A stretch of 6,540 bases of DNA from Acidobacteriota bacterium (GTDB lineage: Bacteria; Acidobacteriota; Vicinamibacteria; Vicinamibacterales; JAFNAJ01): contig JAFNAJ010000150.1 in the NCBI GenBank assembly GCA_017860085.1, positions 1-6,540 of the forward strand, given 5' to 3'. How positions within the stretch are numbered: position 1 is the first letter of the stretch; every line of letters begins with the position of its first letter. Of this stretch, positions 5,822 through 6,540 are shown piece by piece. The notes under the pieces are model-generated. The model was not told the origin of the DNA. It did not search any database and was given only the letters and a program-made list of their open reading frames with translations. Both the position numbers and the translations under genes were made by a program.

Positions 5822-6540
5822 GGGCGCGGCGCCACCTGGGTCGGCGACCGACTCGGCTCGGGGACTGGCTCGACGGTCGCGAGCAGTTGTCGCTCGATGT
5901 CAGTCCGCAGTTGGTCGACCTGGGGCCGGAGCGGGTCGGTCACGCCCACGGTGCCCAGGATCTCGAGGGCCTCGGCGAGGTGCCCACGGGCGTGAAGGGC
6001 CCGGGCGCGACGCAGCACGAGATCTGACGACCGCGGGAGCGGCAGGGGACCCGGGTCTGCGCGCAGCGTCAGGCCGACAGACGCCGGCGGCGGCCCGAGC
6101 CAGGCGTCGAGACGATCCCACGCGACGACGAGCGCGCCGGCGACAACCAGCAGGACGGCGGCACAGACCGCGAGCCACCGGCCCACGCGAGAGGCTCGAC
6201 CCGGCACAGGAGCACTCGACGACTCGGGCTCGGGCAGTGGCTCGTCCACGCCGATGGCCACGTCGCTCGAGCGCGCCTCGAGGCGATCGAGACGCTGGAG
6301 CACGGCGAGAGCCAGCGCGTCCGGGGCGCCCTGGGCGACCGCGGACGACAAGAGCTCCTTCGCGCGACCGCTGTCACCCTCCTCGAATGCGGCGACGCCG
6401 CCATGCACGAGTTCGTCGGACCGCCGCTGGCGCTCGGCCTGCACGACCCTCGCACGCTCGATGTAGGCGCGCGCCCTCGCGTGACCGCGGTCGATGAACA
6501 GCACGCGCGTCCACGTGTGGATGGCGCCGTCGAGATCGCC
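5818..6540 (-). CDS. TPR-containing single-span membrane protein, function unknown (5' end outside window)
   Basis: The last 240 residues of a protein whose start lies beyond the right edge. Residue 1 here is the codon at 6540. The first visible residues (GDLDGAIHTWTRVLFIDRGH, then an arginine-rich helix to about 40) read as a tetratricopeptide-like helix pair. A second lies at 46-71 (HGGVAAFEEGDSGRAKELL and on). After an acidic, Pro/Ser-rich linker (92-115) comes one clear membrane span (about 121-141, WLAVCAAVLLVVAGALVVAW). It is preceded by basic residues (RASRVGR), which suggests the N-terminal part is cytoplasmic. The C-terminal part has another TPR-like pair (173-197, with HLAEALEILGTVG) and a Pro-rich tail, probably outside the membrane. 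A GTG at 6504 could act as a start, but it would cut the first TPR in half, so the frame is taken as open. The stop overlaps the RDD gene start as ATGA. I do not recognise a specific family. Confidence 0.78.
   Translation of the reverse strand, partial: GDLDGAIHTWTRVLFIDRGHARARAYIERARVVQAERQRRSDELVHGGVAAFEEGDSGRAKELLSSAVAQGAPDALALAVLQRLDRLEARSSDVAIGVDEPLPEPESSSAPVPGRASRVGRWLAVCAAVLLVVAGALVVAWDRLDAWLGPPPASVGLTLRADPGPLPLPRSSDLVLRRARALHARGHLAEALEILGTVGVTDPLRPQVDQLRTDIERQLLATVEPVPEPSRSPTQVAPRP

Overview
The window is very GC-rich DNA whose genes all lie on the minus strand, packed head to tail in one apparent transcription unit. The gene set is bacterial housekeeping: phospholipid synthesis, protein targeting and small RNA/nucleotide repair enzymes. 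The high GC, an FtsY that lacks a long acidic A domain, and a zinc-ribbon/RDD protein with a proline-rich linker would fit an Acidobacteriota bacterium, perhaps of the Vicinamibacteria. That assignment is an inference from general appearance, not a proven placement.

In the direction of transcription (right to left) the order is: the 3' part of a TPR / single-membrane-span / TPR protein (6540-5818); a zinc-ribbon + RDD membrane protein (5821-4910); pgpA (4881-4414); cinA (4417-3137); thpR (3085-2498); plsY (2501-1914); gpsA (1899-901); and the 5' part of ftsY, which runs off the left edge (798-1). Junctions are tight: three are 4-base stop/start overlaps (ATGA, GTGA, ATGA), and three more have gaps of 28, 51 and 14 bases. 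The only larger gap (102 bases, 799-900) precedes ftsY and holds a possible extended -10 promoter. No stretch over 300 bases lacks a gene. I see no RNA genes, mobile elements, CRISPR arrays or long repeats.

The genes share a membrane-building theme. GpsA makes sn-glycerol-3-phosphate, PlsY acylates it to lysophosphatidic acid, and PgpA dephosphorylates phosphatidylglycerol-phosphate to phosphatidylglycerol. FtsY is the membrane-associated receptor that delivers ribosomes carrying membrane proteins. The RDD and TPR proteins are themselves membrane proteins of unknown function. CinA (NMN deamidation and nucleotide-pyrophosphate clean-up) and ThpR (RNA 2',3'-cyclic phosphodiesterase) are passengers commonly found in such housekeeping clusters.

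The most notable anomaly is an in-frame TAG stop at codon 34 of ftsY. Recognisable FtsY sequence continues in the same frame on both sides of it. This is either a real nonsense change in a normally essential gene, an unusual downstream start, or a single-base sequence error. I found no clear new biological system. The least understood part is the coupled TPR-membrane / zinc-ribbon-RDD gene pair at the right end.
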